64,000 bases of DNA from Microbulbifer donghaiensis (GCF_900129095.1 NZ_FQVA01000003.1:124001-188000), one strand, 5' to 3'; counted from the first letter of the stretch, positions 1 through 12,894 are shown. Numbers and translations: made by a program. Notes: generated from the letters alone by a model not told the origin.

Positions 1-32
1 TAGACTTCTATTCAGGAAAGGAGATTGCACCT

Positions 33-329
33 ATGAGAAGGTCTATTGCCCTGATTGCACTGCTGGCCTCCACGGCAGTTTTCGCCGCCGGTGACCCCGC
101 CGCTGGCAAGGGAAAGGCGACATTGTGCGCCAGCTGCCACGGTGCCGACGGCATCAGCCCCAACGACCTGTGGCCGAACCTGGCCGGTCAGAAAGAGGCT
201 TACCTGGTCAAGCAGATGAAGGCATTCCGCGATGGCACCCGCAACGACCCGATGATGGCGCCGATGGCAAAAAATCTGAGCGACGAAGATATCGCCGACC
301 TGTCCGCCTACTACGCCAGCCTGAAGTAA
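33..329 (+). CDS. Small periplasmic cytochrome c (class I, c553/c4-like)
   Basis: The 98-residue protein starts with a signal peptide (about residues 1-19, cleavage near AFA/AGD) and carries one heme c site, CASCH, at residues 32-36. A methionine-rich stretch near residues 73-78 (PMMAPM) could supply the axial Met ligand. Length and motif spacing fit single-heme c553/c5-type electron carriers of the periplasm. An AAAGGAG ribosome site lies 9 bases before the ATG. It sits back to back (tail to tail) with nirS, so a role as electron donor to nitrite reductase, as proposed for NirM or NirC-type cytochromes, is plausible. It is not a recognisable copy of Pseudomonas NirM, so no symbol is given. 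Family assignment is firm; partner is inference. Confidence 0.88.
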   Translation: MRRSIALIALLASTAVFAAGDPAAGKGKATLCASCHGADGISPNDLWPNLAGQKEAYLVKQMKAFRDGTRNDPMMAPMAKNLSDEDIADLSAYYASLK

Positions 330-396
330 CCACAGCCCCACAGCGTCAGTCGGGCAAACACGCTGGCGCTGTTCTCACCAGCTCCATCACGAATAA

Positions 397-424
397 AAAA
401 ACCGGCGCCACAGGCGCCGGTTTT
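397..424. terminator. Bidirectional rho-independent terminator
   Basis: A perfect inverted repeat (AAAACCGGCGCC / GGCGCCGGTTTT, loop of about three bases) lies between the convergent cytochrome c and nirS genes. It has A and T tracts on both sides, so it can end transcripts from either strand. Confidence 0.85.
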
Positions 425-443
425 GATTTGCGGAGCCAAACAC

Positions 444-2262
<1,819 letters not shown>

Positions 2263-2325
2263 TATTAGGCAGCGCTTGCACCGGCTAACCACAATTAGTC
2301 AGTGCGGAAATCAGTAGGTACCTGT

Positions 2326-3870
2326 TTAACGCAACTCCCTGCTTGCGATTATGTTGCCGGATTGCTGCTTGCGTTCCCGCGCTTCTCTCCGCTTGCGCTT
2401 TTCCACCAGTGGCGGACAGGTGTACTCGTCCCAGTAGAGCACCTGGCAGCGCAGGCAGTAGTGACATTCCGAATCGATGATTTCCCCGGTCGGCTTTATC
2501 GCGTCCAGTGGGCAGGCCTTGGCGCACGCCTGGCAAGGATGCCCGCACTCTTTGCGCCGTCGCAGCCATTCAAACACATGGAAACGACTGAAAATGCTCA
2601 GTGCGGCACCGAGCACACACAGGTACTTGCAGTAAAACCGGCTGTTGAATGCGGCGGCCACCAACAGCCCCAGTGCATAGGCCACATAGACAAATTCACG
2701 CTGAAACAGTAGTCCAAAGGTAGTCTTAAATGGCTCGACTTCCAGTAGTGGTGCGACCCGTGCCATTGAGCCCAGTGAGACACCGACCAGAATAATCAGC
2801 AGAAAGTACTTGATCGCCCACAAGCGCTCATGCACTACCGATGGAAAAGTAAACTGGGGCACCTTCAGCTTGCGCGCAGCGTTGTATATCAGTTCCTGCA
2901 AAGCACCGAATGGACACAACCACCCGCAATATACCCCGCGCCCCCACAGCAGGATGGTACAGGCGACAAATGCCCACAACATGAAGATAGCGACATCGTA
3001 GAGCAGTGACTCCCAGAACAGCTGCTGCCCGAGACGCTGTGCGAACGCAAACAGGTTCACCGCCGACAATTGGGCACGCAGATAGATGCCGATATATAAG
3101 ACGGTCAATATCAGATAGCCGGTGCGAACATATTCATATAACCGCTTTCTCTTCGCCAGCCAGTCCTGAAAGAAAAGAATGCCAAGCAGGAAGAGCAGTG
3201 CCGCTCCCAGCAGCGTTACCGTGGCGTAATTTTCCCGCAGGAAGTCGATATCGTCTAACTTCTCCGTCGAGACCCCTGCCGCCTCTGTCTGCTGCCGCGC
3301 CTGTTCGTCCGCGGGCGCGACTTTCGGCCGGCTGCGCACGGCATCCAGCACTTCCTTGGCCGAGCGGATTACAGAGTGGTTGATCACCATCGAGGTTATT
3401 GTCGCACCGGTTATGCCGTCGACACCGAGATAGCCCGGACGGTCGTGGGCGCCAATGCGGACACGCTGGTCGGCGTTAATGCCCGTGTACTGATCAATGA
3501 ATTTCTGCAGGTGCTGATCTTCCACGCCGATTACCAGCACGGGCTCTTCATGGTGCAGTATTTTTACACCGCGGATTTCCCCATCCGCGGCCATACCCAC
3601 TAATAGGGATATGGGCTTACCCGAGTAGGCAGGAATTGGCTTGATTTCATCGGTAATAAACAGGTAGCCGATCACATCGCCGCTATCAAATACCGGGCGC
3701 GCCGGGATATCATCCAGTACAGGCGCTAATTGCTGTGCATCCGGAAAAAAAATTCTGGCACTCTCGATGGAAAGGTCTTTTAGCGCACTGTCACTATCAG
3801 GTTCAGCCTGGGTGATACCGGCAGACAGCAAGAGCAAGAAGGTCAGGACGACACAAGCGATTTTGTGCAT
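2326..3870 (-). CDS. NosR/NirI-family FMN and iron-sulfur membrane protein (short form)
   Basis: The protein has 514 residues, shorter than the roughly 700 of classical NosR. In order: signal peptide 1-22; a periplasmic FMN-binding domain with the flavin-attachment motif DGITGATITS at 151-160; about five or six membrane segments from 215; CGWLCP at 315-320; a second degenerate motif CKYLCV at 414-419 where the usual proline is valine; and C-terminal 4Fe-4S motifs (CGHPCQACAKACP at 442-453 and CHYCLRC at 469-475). NosR supports N2O reductase and NirI supports nirS expression in Paracoccus. Placement right behind nirS with no nosZ in sight favours a NirI-like role, which is inference. It has its own DNR-like box 63 bases upstream. 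Confidence 0.85.
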   Translation of the reverse strand: MHKIACVVLTFLLLLSAGITQAEPDSDSALKDLSIESARIFFPDAQQLAPVLDDIPARPVFDSGDVIGYLFITDEIKPIPAYSGKPISLLVGMAADGEIRGVKILHHEEPVLVIGVEDQHLQKFIDQYTGINADQRVRIGAHDRPGYLGVDGITGATITSMVINHSVIRSAKEVLDAVRSRPKVAPADEQARQQTEAAGVSTEKLDDIDFLRENYATVTLLGAALLFLLGILFFQDWLAKRKRLYEYVRTGYLILTVLYIGIYLRAQLSAVNLFAFAQRLGQQLFWESLLYDVAIFMLWAFVACTILLWGRGVYCGWLCPFGALQELIYNAARKLKVPQFTFPSVVHERLWAIKYFLLIILVGVSLGSMARVAPLLEVEPFKTTFGLLFQREFVYVAYALGLLVAAAFNSRFYCKYLCVLGAALSIFSRFHVFEWLRRRKECGHPCQACAKACPLDAIKPTGEIIDSECHYCLRCQVLYWDEYTCPPLVEKRKRREARERKQQSGNIIASRELR

Positions 3871-3926
3871 TTCGCAACTACCTGGTTAAGTTCAATGACT
3901 CTATACATAAAACCAGCGCAAAGGAA

Positions 3927-3940
3927 ATGACTGAGATCAA
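3927..3940 (-). promoter_or_regulatory. DNR/FNR-type box before the NosR/NirI gene
   Basis: On the minus strand the site reads TTGATCTCAGTCAT, matching TTGAT-N4-GTCAA at 9 of 10 fixed positions. Placed at -41.5 it predicts a start near 3892, and TATAGA at 3900-3905 falls at the -10 position. The box also touches the ATG of the divergent gene at 3940. Confidence 0.75.
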
Positions 3941-4371
3941 TGAAGCGTAACGCCACCCTGCCACCTGGTCGCCCTGCCGCACTTTCAATGGCGTTTATTT
4001 TTTCACACACCGGTTTGGTGGCGGCGCAGGAATCCACCAACAATCAGGACCTCGTCAACGAACGCCTGCCATACAGCGCCCGGCATATGGAACAGATGTG
4101 GAAGGTAGACTGCGCGCAGCTGATCACCACGCTATTGCAATGGCCCGCCGTCAGCCAGAACGGTGACTCGGCAACACTCCCCCACTCACTGTCCACGCAA
4201 CTCAATTTATGCGGCTATATTCACAACGATCCAGGTCGTCGTTTTTTTCTCCACTGCCCAGATTATCGCGGCGCCTACCAGCTACTAGAAGCACAACAAT
4301 TCAAACTCAGTGAAGCGTTGCTGGCCGAGTTGACAGAAAAGCTCTCGGACTGTCCCCAGACAGAAAAATAG
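3940..4371 (+). CDS. Small exported protein of unknown function
   Basis: I do not recognise this 143-residue protein. The N-terminus has a short hydrophobic stretch ending in LVAAQES near residue 30, consistent with a signal peptide if translation starts at the internal ATG at 3988 (127 residues). The body has four cysteines (in VDCAQ, LNLCGY, LHCPDY and SDCPQ), suggesting one or two periplasmic disulfides. The gene ends 15 bases before a TonB-dependent receptor and very likely forms one transcript with it. The ATG at 3940 lies on the edge of the DNR box of the divergent gene, which makes the downstream start more attractive. Its presence inside a denitrification island is the only clue to function. 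Confidence 0.6.
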   Translation: MKRNATLPPGRPAALSMAFIFSHTGLVAAQESTNNQDLVNERLPYSARHMEQMWKVDCAQLITTLLQWPAVSQNGDSATLPHSLSTQLNLCGYIHNDPGRRFFLHCPDYRGAYQLLEAQQFKLSEALLAELTEKLSDCPQTEK

Positions 4372-4386
4372 AAAAGGAATCTCGCA

Positions 4387-6450
4387 ATGCCCTCGAACGT
4401 ATTTCCACTAAAGGCACTCGCTCTGACACTCGCCACAGTCAGCAGCTTCGCTCTCGCGCAGGAGCCGGAACTCGAAGAAGTTGTCGTCACAGCCACGCGC
4501 ACCGAAAAGCCGGTATTTTACAGTCCGCGCGCTACCACGCTGATCAGCGCCGAGGAGCTGGCACTGAATACCGGGCAGAGCGTGGCGGAGTTGCTCAAGG
4601 ACGTGCCCGGCGTCAATATCATCGATTCCGGCCAGGCCGGCATGCAGCGCATTCGCCTGCGCGGCGAGGACTCGTCACGGATTGCAATACTCGTCGACGG
4701 GCAACAGATCACCGATCACCGCGGCGAAGGCGTGCCACTGACGCTGGACATGAATACCATCGAGCGCATCGAAGTAGTCCGCGGTTCCGGCTCTGTGCTG
4801 TATGGCTCCCAGGCACTGGGAGGTGTGGTGAACTTCATTACCAGGAAAGGCGGCAGCAAAGCCGTCGCCGGCGATCTGGGCCTCGGCTACAACGGTGCCA
4901 CCGGCGGCGAGACGTTCAGCGGTTCCCTCTATGGCCAGCTGGCCGGTACCGAATACCGCCTGAGTGGCATCAGCAATGACCTGGGGCTGCGGGATACGCC
5001 GGTGGGCGAGCTGGACAATACCGGAGCGGAAAGCAGCGCCTGGTCACTGTACCTGGGCCGACAGTTTGAAAAACACCGCCTGGAGGCGCACCTGGAAGAT
5101 GTGGACGCCAATTCCGATGTGTATGTCGATCCCCAGGTGATCATCGATAACGGCCTGACCGATTACATCGTCGCCATCCCCCAGCGCGACCGGCGCAAGG
5201 CCGCCCTGTTTTACACGGGCGACAATCTCAGTCAGTCGCTGGTAAAGCTGCAGGTGAATGGCTATCGCCAGGTCAGCGATCGCATTTTCCAGAACGCCAC
5301 CTTCTCTCCGTTCATGAACACCTCCAGCGACTCCGAGTCGCAACTGGAAACCCGCGGCGCCCTGCTGCAGGCGGACTGGGCACTGGGTGACAACCACTAC
5401 CTGATCGCCGGCGTGAACAGCCTGCGCGACGACCTGATGCAAGACCGCCTGAGTAGCGTCAGCTTTCCCACCATGCCTTTTCTCGACCGGCAGACGCCCG
5501 GCCACGACGAAGCGCAGCTGAAGTCAGACGCGCTGTTTGTGCAGGACCAGTGGGCAATCACTGACGATCTTGAGCTGGTAGCTGGTGCGCGACACTATCG
5601 CATGCGCAGCGCGCTGCTGGAGACCGATCGCCCGGACCTGGACGTCGCCAGGCAACGGGATAGCAAAACCATCGAGGCGGTGTCGCTGGTATGGGAATTT
5701 GCGCCGCGGCTACTGCTGCGCACTTCCTATAACGAGGGCTACGTATTCCCCTCACTCCTGCAGACCGCGGTGGGCGCGCAGGCGGGCAGCCGCTATGTGA
5801 ATCCGAACCCGGCACTCGAACCGGAATCCTCTGACAACTTCGAACTGGGGCTGCGCGTCGAACGCGATCGCTGGTCGCTGGACCTGTCAGCCTTTTACAC
5901 CGACGCCGACAACTACATCGACCACCTGTACTGTAGCGCCGCGGATAACTGCCAGATACCGGGCTCAGCCAGCCGTCCCAGCAAGCTCTACAAAAATGTC
6001 GGGCGCGCCGAGACACAGGGTGTCGAAATGGTGTTGAGCTTCGATATCAGTGAGTCCGCCGAACTCTACGGCACCACCACATGGATGCAGCGCGAAATCC
6101 AGTTCAACACCACTCCCGACAGCGTCGCCACCGACAACAGCGGCATCCCGTCACTGCGCGCGGTCGCGGGCCTGCGCCAATCGGGTCAATTCGCGCAGTC
6201 TGACTACTGGTTGGACATATACCTGCGCGGCGAAACCGATTCCGCGGAAGAGGATGAGGTCGGCACCATAACGGAAAACGCCGGCTGGGGTACGGTGAAC
6301 CTTGCCGCCGGCATCGAGTTCGGCAGCGAACAGCGCTACCGGCTGGTACTGCGGGGACTGAACCTGGGGGACAAACTCTATTCCAGCGCGACCGAAAACC
6401 TGCTGGCGCCGGGCCGGCACCTGCAGCTCAAATTCAGCGTCCATCTGTAA
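4387..6450 (+). CDS. TonB-dependent outer-membrane receptor
   Basis: The 687-residue protein has a signal peptide (1-24), a TonB box region (LEEVVVTATRTEK), an N-terminal plug with the conserved segments LLKDVPGVNI, RIAILVDGQQ, IERIEVVRGSGSVLYGSQA and GGVVNFITRKGG, and then a 22-strand type barrel ending in LQLKFSVHL. This imports a scarce ligand using TonB energy. The substrate cannot be read from sequence. In Pseudomonas stutzeri a TonB receptor, NosA, supplies copper for N2O reductase, and heme or iron uptake are alternatives, all relevant to metal-rich denitrification enzymes. AAAAGGAAT precedes the start. It is bracketed by the small exported protein and the DnrP-like gene four bases downstream, implying one operon. 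Confidence 0.93.
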   Translation: MPSNVFPLKALALTLATVSSFALAQEPELEEVVVTATRTEKPVFYSPRATTLISAEELALNTGQSVAELLKDVPGVNIIDSGQAGMQRIRLRGEDSSRIAILVDGQQITDHRGEGVPLTLDMNTIERIEVVRGSGSVLYGSQALGGVVNFITRKGGSKAVAGDLGLGYNGATGGETFSGSLYGQLAGTEYRLSGISNDLGLRDTPVGELDNTGAESSAWSLYLGRQFEKHRLEAHLEDVDANSDVYVDPQVIIDNGLTDYIVAIPQRDRRKAALFYTGDNLSQSLVKLQVNGYRQVSDRIFQNATFSPFMNTSSDSESQLETRGALLQADWALGDNHYLIAGVNSLRDDLMQDRLSSVSFPTMPFLDRQTPGHDEAQLKSDALFVQDQWAITDDLELVAGARHYRMRSALLETDRPDLDVARQRDSKTIEAVSLVWEFAPRLLLRTSYNEGYVFPSLLQTAVGAQAGSRYVNPNPALEPESSDNFELGLRVERDRWSLDLSAFYTDADNYIDHLYCSAADNCQIPGSASRPSKLYKNVGRAETQGVEMVLSFDISESAELYGTTTWMQREIQFNTTPDSVATDNSGIPSLRAVAGLRQSGQFAQSDYWLDIYLRGETDSAEEDEVGTITENAGWGTVNLAAGIEFGSEQRYRLVLRGLNLGDKLYSSATENLLAPGRHLQLKFSVHL

Positions 6451-6454
6451 CACG

Positions 6455-6643
6455 ATGCGCTGCGTCTACTGCAATACCGAGAACGAGACCGGCAGTAAGC
6501 GCTGCCGGCACTGCGGAATGCCGCTGCCGGGAAAAGACCTGCGCGATCGCAAGCGTTTGCGCAGGCCATTCCTGTGGCTGTTCTGGCTGGTGGTGATATT
6601 CTGCGCGGTGATGATCCTTATTTTGCCACGCTCGGTCGCTTAG
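6455..6643 (+). CDS. DnrP-like zinc-ribbon membrane microprotein
   Basis: The 62-residue protein has a four-cysteine zinc ribbon (CVYCNTEN at 3-10 and CRHCG at 17-21) followed by a basic linker and one membrane helix (about residues 39-57, FLWLFWLVVIFCAVMILIL). This architecture matches the small DnrP proteins annotated near dnr in pseudomonads, whose function is not established. It starts four bases after the TonB receptor stop and converges with norD thirteen bases further on. Regulation with the denitrification genes is suggested by location only. Confidence 0.72.
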   Translation: MRCVYCNTENETGSKRCRHCGMPLPGKDLRDRKRLRRPFLWLFWLVVIFCAVMILILPRSVA

Positions 6644-6656
6644 CCCGCACTACTAT

Positions 6657-8531
6657 TCAGCGGGTGAGCTGGTGATACAGTTCCGGCAAGCGCAGCGGCA
6701 GATGTGCCGGATGGTTGAGCACGGTGAAACCATTCTGCCCGAACAGGTAGGGCAAATACTCCTCCGCCGTCCGATCGATCGTGATGCAGAACGGATGCAG
6801 GCCCGCACGGCGTGCCTCTGACAATGCCGCGTGGGTATCTTCTATGCCGTAGCGTCCCTCGTAGTGATCGATGTCATTGGGTTTGCCATCCGACAGGATC
6901 AGCAACAACTTCTTCTGCTGCGGCTGTTCGCACAGGATACGTGTCGCCTGACGCACCGCAGCGCCCATGCGGGTGTAGAATCCCGGCCGCATGGCGAGCA
7001 GGCGACCGCGCACGGCATCACCGTGGGGTTCGGCAAAGTTCTTGAACAGGGTAAAACGCACCTGCTGACGCCGCACCGAGGAGAATCCGTAAATCGCGAA
7101 ACGGTCGCCGACACTGGCCAACGCCTCGGCGCACAGCAACAGGCCGTCGCGCACGACGTCGACGACGCGGTTGTGCTCGTCCAGTGCCGCGTCCGTCGAC
7201 ATGGACAGGTCCGCCAGCATCAGCGTGGCCATATCGCGATGGGTCGCACGAAACGACTGGTAGACACCGGGCTCCGGGGTGTGGCCGGCGAGACGTGAAG
7301 CACAGAAATCCGCCCACGCCTTCAAATCAATTTCCTCGCCCTGTAGCTGTGCGCGCAGCCAGCAGCGCTGCGTGCGCAGCTGCTCGAACTGGCTGCGCAA
7401 TAAAGCCGCGCCGCGCCGCAGTCGCTGTGGTAATGGCGCCGGATCACCGTTGCGGGGATAGTAAGCCTGTAGGCACACGTGGTCTTGCAGCAGGCGCCCG
7501 CGGTGCCAGTCCCATTCGGGCAGGCGTATACCCTCCCCAAGCGGCAGGTCGTCATAGTCTGCCGATGGCAGGTCCAGACTAAGCCGGATGGAGGAGCTGC
7601 GCCGGTTGCGCTGCCGCGACAGCACAATTTTTTCCATATCCTCGGCGGCGGCCGCAGCGTCTTCGTCCTCTGTGTCGTCCTCGCTGCGCTCCAGGTTCAC
7701 ATATTCCGACCAGCTGAACAGGCTTTCCAGCCGGAATAACATCAGGCCGTCGCGCCGCTCGCGCTCCTCCGCCCGCTCACCGCGCTTGCGCTCGGTCAGG
7801 CTCGTAGTACTGCCGGTCGAGCAGTCGCCGTCTTCGTGTGTTTCGCCGGTGACCGCCAGTGGATTGTCGAGGGCGGCCTGCGGATAGAGCCACAGCGGTA
7901 CCGGCTGCGGCGCGCGGTTGGCGCGCGGCAGCTCTACGGCAACATGGGGGTCGAGCAGCGCCCGGCGGATGGCCATTTCCAGCGCCGCCTCGTCCTCGGG
8001 CAGGGATTCCGCCACCGGGCGCAGCGGCAACAGCGCCTCGACCAGGCGCCGGTAGCGCGGCCGCAGCGCCGGAAACTGCGCCAACGCTTCGGTGACAAGG
8101 CGCTGATTGTCCAGCGCCCAGTTATGGTATTGGCGGGGACTGCGCGCGGCGAGTATCGCCAGCCACAGATAGAGGTCGCGGTTCAGTGATTGCTGAGGAA
8201 AGACCTGCAATACCGGCGGCAGGTACAGGGCATCGCCATCCTGCCAGGCGATCACCGCGCTCTGCGCACTGCCGGCGAGGCGTTGCAGCCAGCTGCGCCG
8301 GATGAACACCTCCTGGGCGCTGGCCGCCTCAACCCGCACGCCGGGCTCGCCGCCGAGCGCGCGGAACAGCACACCGATGGTCTTTTTTTCCGTCTCCAGT
8401 GCAACCGCCGCGGCGGGAAAACCGCGGTCGGCGCGGCGCGTAATGAACTGATGCCAGCGATTGCCGATCCACTCTTCCAAAATCCGCCCCAGGTAAGGCC
8501 GCCCCTCCGCCAAACGGAAGAGCGGTGACAA
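6657..8531 (-). CDS. norD: NorD, nitric oxide reductase activation protein
   Basis: The 624-residue protein ends in a von Willebrand factor A domain (about residues 430-620) with the metal-ion site DLSMST, and later LILSDGKPND, both typical of NorD/CbbO proteins. NorD works with the AAA+ ATPase NorQ to mature the NorCB reductase, probably by helping insert the non-heme iron of NorB. An acidic linker (SEDDTEDEDAAAAAED) separates the N-terminal region from the VWA part. The start is a TTG placed two bases after the norB stop; no nearby ATG exists, so translational coupling to norB is likely. It forms norC-norB-norD and converges with the DnrP-like gene. Confidence 0.92.
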   Translation of the reverse strand: MSPLFRLAEGRPYLGRILEEWIGNRWHQFITRRADRGFPAAAVALETEKKTIGVLFRALGGEPGVRVEAASAQEVFIRRSWLQRLAGSAQSAVIAWQDGDALYLPPVLQVFPQQSLNRDLYLWLAILAARSPRQYHNWALDNQRLVTEALAQFPALRPRYRRLVEALLPLRPVAESLPEDEAALEMAIRRALLDPHVAVELPRANRAPQPVPLWLYPQAALDNPLAVTGETHEDGDCSTGSTTSLTERKRGERAEERERRDGLMLFRLESLFSWSEYVNLERSEDDTEDEDAAAAAEDMEKIVLSRQRNRRSSSIRLSLDLPSADYDDLPLGEGIRLPEWDWHRGRLLQDHVCLQAYYPRNGDPAPLPQRLRRGAALLRSQFEQLRTQRCWLRAQLQGEEIDLKAWADFCASRLAGHTPEPGVYQSFRATHRDMATLMLADLSMSTDAALDEHNRVVDVVRDGLLLCAEALASVGDRFAIYGFSSVRRQQVRFTLFKNFAEPHGDAVRGRLLAMRPGFYTRMGAAVRQATRILCEQPQQKKLLLILSDGKPNDIDHYEGRYGIEDTHAALSEARRAGLHPFCITIDRTAEEYLPYLFGQNGFTVLNHPAHLPLRLPELYHQLTR

Positions 8532-8533
8532 AC

Positions 8534-10415
<1,882 letters not shown>

Positions 10416-10461
10416 ATCTACTCTCCTGAGAGTTGTCGAAAGGATATATGCTAGACGTCCA

Positions 10462-10480
10462 GGTCAATTCCGCCTTGACC
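10462..10480. promoter_or_regulatory. Inverted repeat upstream of norC, possible operator
   Basis: GGTCAA and TTGACC form a perfect 6+6 inverted repeat with a seven-base spacer, centred 56 bases before the norC ATG. The half-sites face the opposite way from an FNR/DNR box, so it is not a standard one. A TATATC element at 10443-10448 on the minus strand could be the -10. What binds here is unknown. Confidence 0.45.
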
Positions 10481-10550
10481 AGCAATGGTTTCCCACCTTT
10501 CGCCGTTCATCGCGAGATGCCGGCTGCGCAGACCCCGCAACAAATTGCGC

Positions 10551-10922
10551 TCAGAATGCCGGCGGCCGATTACTGGCCGCGCGCATCAGACCATGGGCGC
10601 CGATCAGTACCAGCAGGCCGTGGATGCACACCCAGGCTGTCACCAGCAACGCAATCGCGGTAGTCGATTTCCCGGCAGTCAAAACGATATAAGCGAGCGG
10701 CACGATAACCAGTAAGCCACCACCGATCAGCGCCCACTTGATGGCGCTGGCGAGGTGCTGCCGCTGCAGTGACGCAGCCACAGGATCTGTGCGATACCAA
10801 AGTACAAGCAACAAAATAAAGGCGATACCCGGCAGCAATAGAAAATTGAGCAGGTACAGTATCTGTGCACGCATCGCGATACGCCGTTCGAATTTTGAGT
10901 TCCCGCTCCCGTTCCCGTGCAA
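10551..10922 (-). CDS. Small membrane protein in the nor cluster
   Basis: I do not recognise a family. The protein (123 residues from TTG at 10922, or 107 from ATG at 10874) has three to four hydrophobic helices, roughly LNFLLLPGIAFILLLVLWY, ALIGGGLLVIVPLAYIVL, and ALLVTAWVCIHGLLVLIGA in the long numbering. The TTG start lies three bases after the norQ stop, implying one transcript with dnr and norQ. In Pseudomonas the matching position after nirQ holds norE/norF-type membrane genes, and this could be a functional counterpart, but no clear sequence match is seen. Neither candidate start has a strong ribosome site. Confidence 0.7.
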   Translation of the reverse strand: MHGNGSGNSKFERRIAMRAQILYLLNFLLLPGIAFILLLVLWYRTDPVAASLQRQHLASAIKWALIGGGLLVIVPLAYIVLTAGKSTTAIALLVTAWVCIHGLLVLIGAHGLMRAASNRPPAF

Positions 10923-10925
10923 GGA

Positions 10926-11708
<783 letters not shown>

Positions 11709-11724
11709 TAGCGCTCCTCCTCAC

Positions 11725-12405
11725 TCAGCCAGGCTGCAGCATGTCGTGCAACTGGGGTCTATCGAGAATTCGTATCCTCGGCCCATCCACTTCGACCAGC
11801 CCGCGGCTGCTCATCTGGTGTAGCGTACGGGACAGGGTTTCCGGTGTAATGCTCAGGCGTGAAGCCAGCACACACTTGGAGAGGGCGAGGACAATCTGAT
11901 CCGAACTGCGACGGGCGCTCTCCTTCAGGACAAAGGCCGCGATACGCTCGGTGGCGGATTTCAGCGAATAGCTTTCGACATCGGCAATCAGTCCGTGCAA
12001 CTGATGCGAGAGCAGGCACAGCATATTGCGCGCAAACTGCGGATCGCTGGCGATCCTGGCAACCACAAACTCGCGCCGGACAAAAATCACCAGTGACTCA
12101 CACAGCGCCTGGGCCAGTACCGGGTAGGGCTTGCCGATGAACATGGCGGCCTCGCCAAAACTGCCGCCGTCGGTCACGATCTCAACGACCTTCTCGGCGC
12201 CGCGCGGCGCCTGCAGCGCGAGCTTGATGCGGCCATGCACCACTATATAGAAGCCGGTTGCCGCCTCTCCCTGCTGAAAAAGATGTTCGTTTTTAACAAG
12301 GTTGCGGGGTGTGCAATAAGCCGATAATTCCTCACATTCGGCATCGGTAAATTGCGAGAAAATGGGCTGGTGTTTCAGTATGCCTGCGTAGTCGATTGCG
12401 CGCAT
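11725..12405 (-). CDS. dnr: DNR-type CRP/FNR-family transcription regulator
   Basis: The protein is 226 residues from the ATG at 12405: cyclic-nucleotide-like sensor domain (about 20-130), long dimerisation helix, and a C-terminal winged helix with recognition helix ITPETLSRTLHQM, whose E..SR residues are those of FNR-type regulators reading TTGAT half-sites. The N-terminal cysteine cluster that carries the 4Fe-4S centre in FNR/ANR is absent, so it belongs to the DNR/NNR group, which responds to NO, probably through heme. An upstream TTG at 12435 is in frame, but it would place the promoter box too close. It leads a dnr-norQ-orf unit and probably controls the boxes at nirS, the NosR/NirI gene and its own promoter. 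Confidence 0.92.
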   Translation of the reverse strand: MRAIDYAGILKHQPIFSQFTDAECEELSAYCTPRNLVKNEHLFQQGEAATGFYIVVHGRIKLALQAPRGAEKVVEIVTDGGSFGEAAMFIGKPYPVLAQALCESLVIFVRREFVVARIASDPQFARNMLCLLSHQLHGLIADVESYSLKSATERIAAFVLKESARRSSDQIVLALSKCVLASRLSITPETLSRTLHQMSSRGLVEVDGPRIRILDRPQLHDMLQPG

Positions 12406-12435
12406 GGCTGCTCGTAGTGACTTTATTTTTAGCAA

Positions 12436-12894
12436 TACTCATCGACTAATTGATAATTTTCAATTGAATGACGCAGAACTACCCATAAATTTCCTTATCG
12501 TTCGATATTCACACGGGATATGACGTGTATTTAAACCGGCACCAGAGTATCGCCTCCGCGATATATCCATCCAGAGTGGGCGTGCCAGGCTGAATACCCT
12601 GCCTGCAGCACACGGGATATTCCGCTAACTGTTGACCTATTACCTCATCGCCCAACCCCCGCCGAATGTTCCTCTTTCAAAAGAGAATCGACCTCTCGCA
12701 ATGGATTTTGCAATGGGAAAGGTACCCCCGTCTGCGGCACATGAACTTGTAGGTAGCAATAACCGTGCGCCGAGATCGTGGCCATCCTCTGAAATTTCGA
12801 TCCATCTAAGCTAGTTGGCGGTGCAGAATATCGACCGGGCACTTGCCGCTACTGATACTGGCAAAGCACCTTTTTAGCGCTTCTCGGTCTGCTC
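12436..12894. other. Gene-free intergenic region with dnr promoter
   Basis: Apart from the DNR/FNR-like box near the dnr end, I see no convincing gene or repeat here. Overlapping short open frames of 60-65 codons on both strands lack ribosome sites and family features. The stretch is more A+T-rich than its neighbours near 12420-12540, as expected for a promoter region. Confidence 0.6.
12450..12463 (-). promoter_or_regulatory. DNR/FNR-type box before dnr
   Basis: TTGAAAATTATCAA on the minus strand matches the FNR consensus TTGAT-N4-ATCAA at 9 of 10 fixed bases. Its centre is 51 bases before the dnr ATG at 12405, compatible with activation from -41.5 and a very short leader. It suggests autoregulation or control by an oxygen-sensing FNR/ANR. 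Confidence 0.7.

Noticed and set aside
10450..10485. Possible DNR/FNR box before norC
   Set aside because: Only isolated half-sites occur and they face the wrong way; no TTGAT-N4-RTCAA match could be built.
12632..12842. Two overlapping open frames of about 60-65 codons on opposite strands upstream of dnr
   Set aside because: No ribosome site, no family features, and both overlap each other; treated as non-coding.
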